64,000 bases of DNA from NCBI GenBank assembly GCA_965644315.1, contig CBFFRQ010000030.1:496001-560000 (forward strand), given 5' to 3'. This document shows, in pieces, positions 63,859 through 64,000 of the stretch. The translations under genes and the position numbers were made by a program. The stretch's first letter is position 1; every line of letters starts with the position of its first letter. The notes under the pieces were generated by a model. That model had not been told where the DNA came from and ran no database searches. It worked only from the letters and a program-made list of their open reading frames with translations. The DNA comes from Caecitellus pseudoparvulus (lineage: Eukaryota > Bigyra: Bicosoecida).

Positions 63859-64000
63859 ATGGCAGACAACAGTGAGGGCCGGAAGCGCCGGCGGGTCAGA
63901 GGGGATGGCGCCGGTGGTGGATTTGGAGGGCAGCCAGCTTCCAGCGCGCCCAAGCGCCGCAAGCGCTTTCTGTGGACAGATGACCTGCATCGCATGTTTG
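63859..64000 (+). CDS. GARP/Myb-like (SHAQKYF-class) DNA-binding protein, 3' partial
   Basis: The ATG at 63859 opens MADNSEGRKRRRVRGDGAGG, then APKRRKRFLWTDDLHRMF and runs off the window. KRFLWTDDLHRMF is the first helix of the single Myb-like repeat found in GARP/SHAQKYF transcription factors (compare family W-T-x-x-L-H-x-x-F). The basic stretches would serve as nuclear localisation signals. Only 47 residues are visible, so the class is provisional. Confidence 0.65.
   Translation, partial: MADNSEGRKRRRVRGDGAGGGFGGQPASSAPKRRKRFLWTDDLHRMF

Noticed and set aside
1-64000. Bacterial operons, CRISPR arrays, prophage, integrated giant virus or transposon
   Set aside because: Genes are intron-containing eukaryotic families on both strands; I saw no terminal repeats, integrase, polymerase or capsid genes.

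Overview
This is nuclear DNA from a GC-rich unicellular eukaryote. It carries 20 protein genes (two cut by the window ends) on both strands. Most are split by short GT-AG introns of about 50 to 215 bases, with donors mostly GTGCGT, GTGAGT or GTACGT. Coding third positions are strongly G/C. There is no rRNA, no recognisable tRNA, no CRISPR array and no transposon. The gene set includes a dynein heavy chain, a CFAP97-domain protein, a mevalonate-pathway HMG-CoA synthase, GRASP, TRAPPC13 and TMTC. This suggests a free-living flagellated protist. My guess is a heterotrophic stramenopile of the bicosoecid or thraustochytrid kind, at low confidence. No gene here settles the lineage.

Layout. Positions 1-20834 are the 3' part of one giant open frame: the motor half of a dynein heavy chain whose AAA1 site has lost its ATPase motifs. 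A minus-strand block follows: CTF18 (20907-24369) and a CFAP97 plus four-C2 protein (24693-28082). Next come a four-helix membrane protein (28732-29657, +), a TPR/METTL21-type methyltransferase (29749-31884, -), palmitoyl-protein thioesterase (32056-33218, +), a kinesin with dysferlin and ankyrin domains (33457-37753, +) and GRASP55/65 (37792-39640, -). Positions 39641-40411 are a poorer, less GC-rich interval with one orphan frame. The second half holds TRAPPC13 (+), a TMTC-type glycosyltransferase (-), proline iminopeptidase (-), a Ulp1/SENP SUMO protease (+), eIF6 (-), a Na/Pi cotransporter (-), HMG-CoA synthase (-), CDC20 (+), JMJD6 (+), an unrecognised 223-residue protein (+), an SPX protein (+), an unrecognised 751-residue protein (-) and the start of a GARP/Myb-like DNA-binding protein (+).

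The genes do not form operons or one pathway. Loose themes are microtubules and cilia (dynein, kinesin, CFAP97-C2), the Golgi/secretory route (GRASP, TRAPPC13, TMTC, PPT1), cell-cycle and chromatin control (CTF18, CDC20, Ulp1, JMJD6) and phosphate homeostasis (Na/Pi transporter, SPX). The packing is tight. Convergent neighbours end 5 to 146 bases apart, and several divergent pairs share short intergenic promoters.

Exon structures were built by matching splice consensus, reading phase and family homology by eye. They are predictions. Short introns here can be in frame and free of stops (for example in CDC20), so unspliced frames may overstate protein length.
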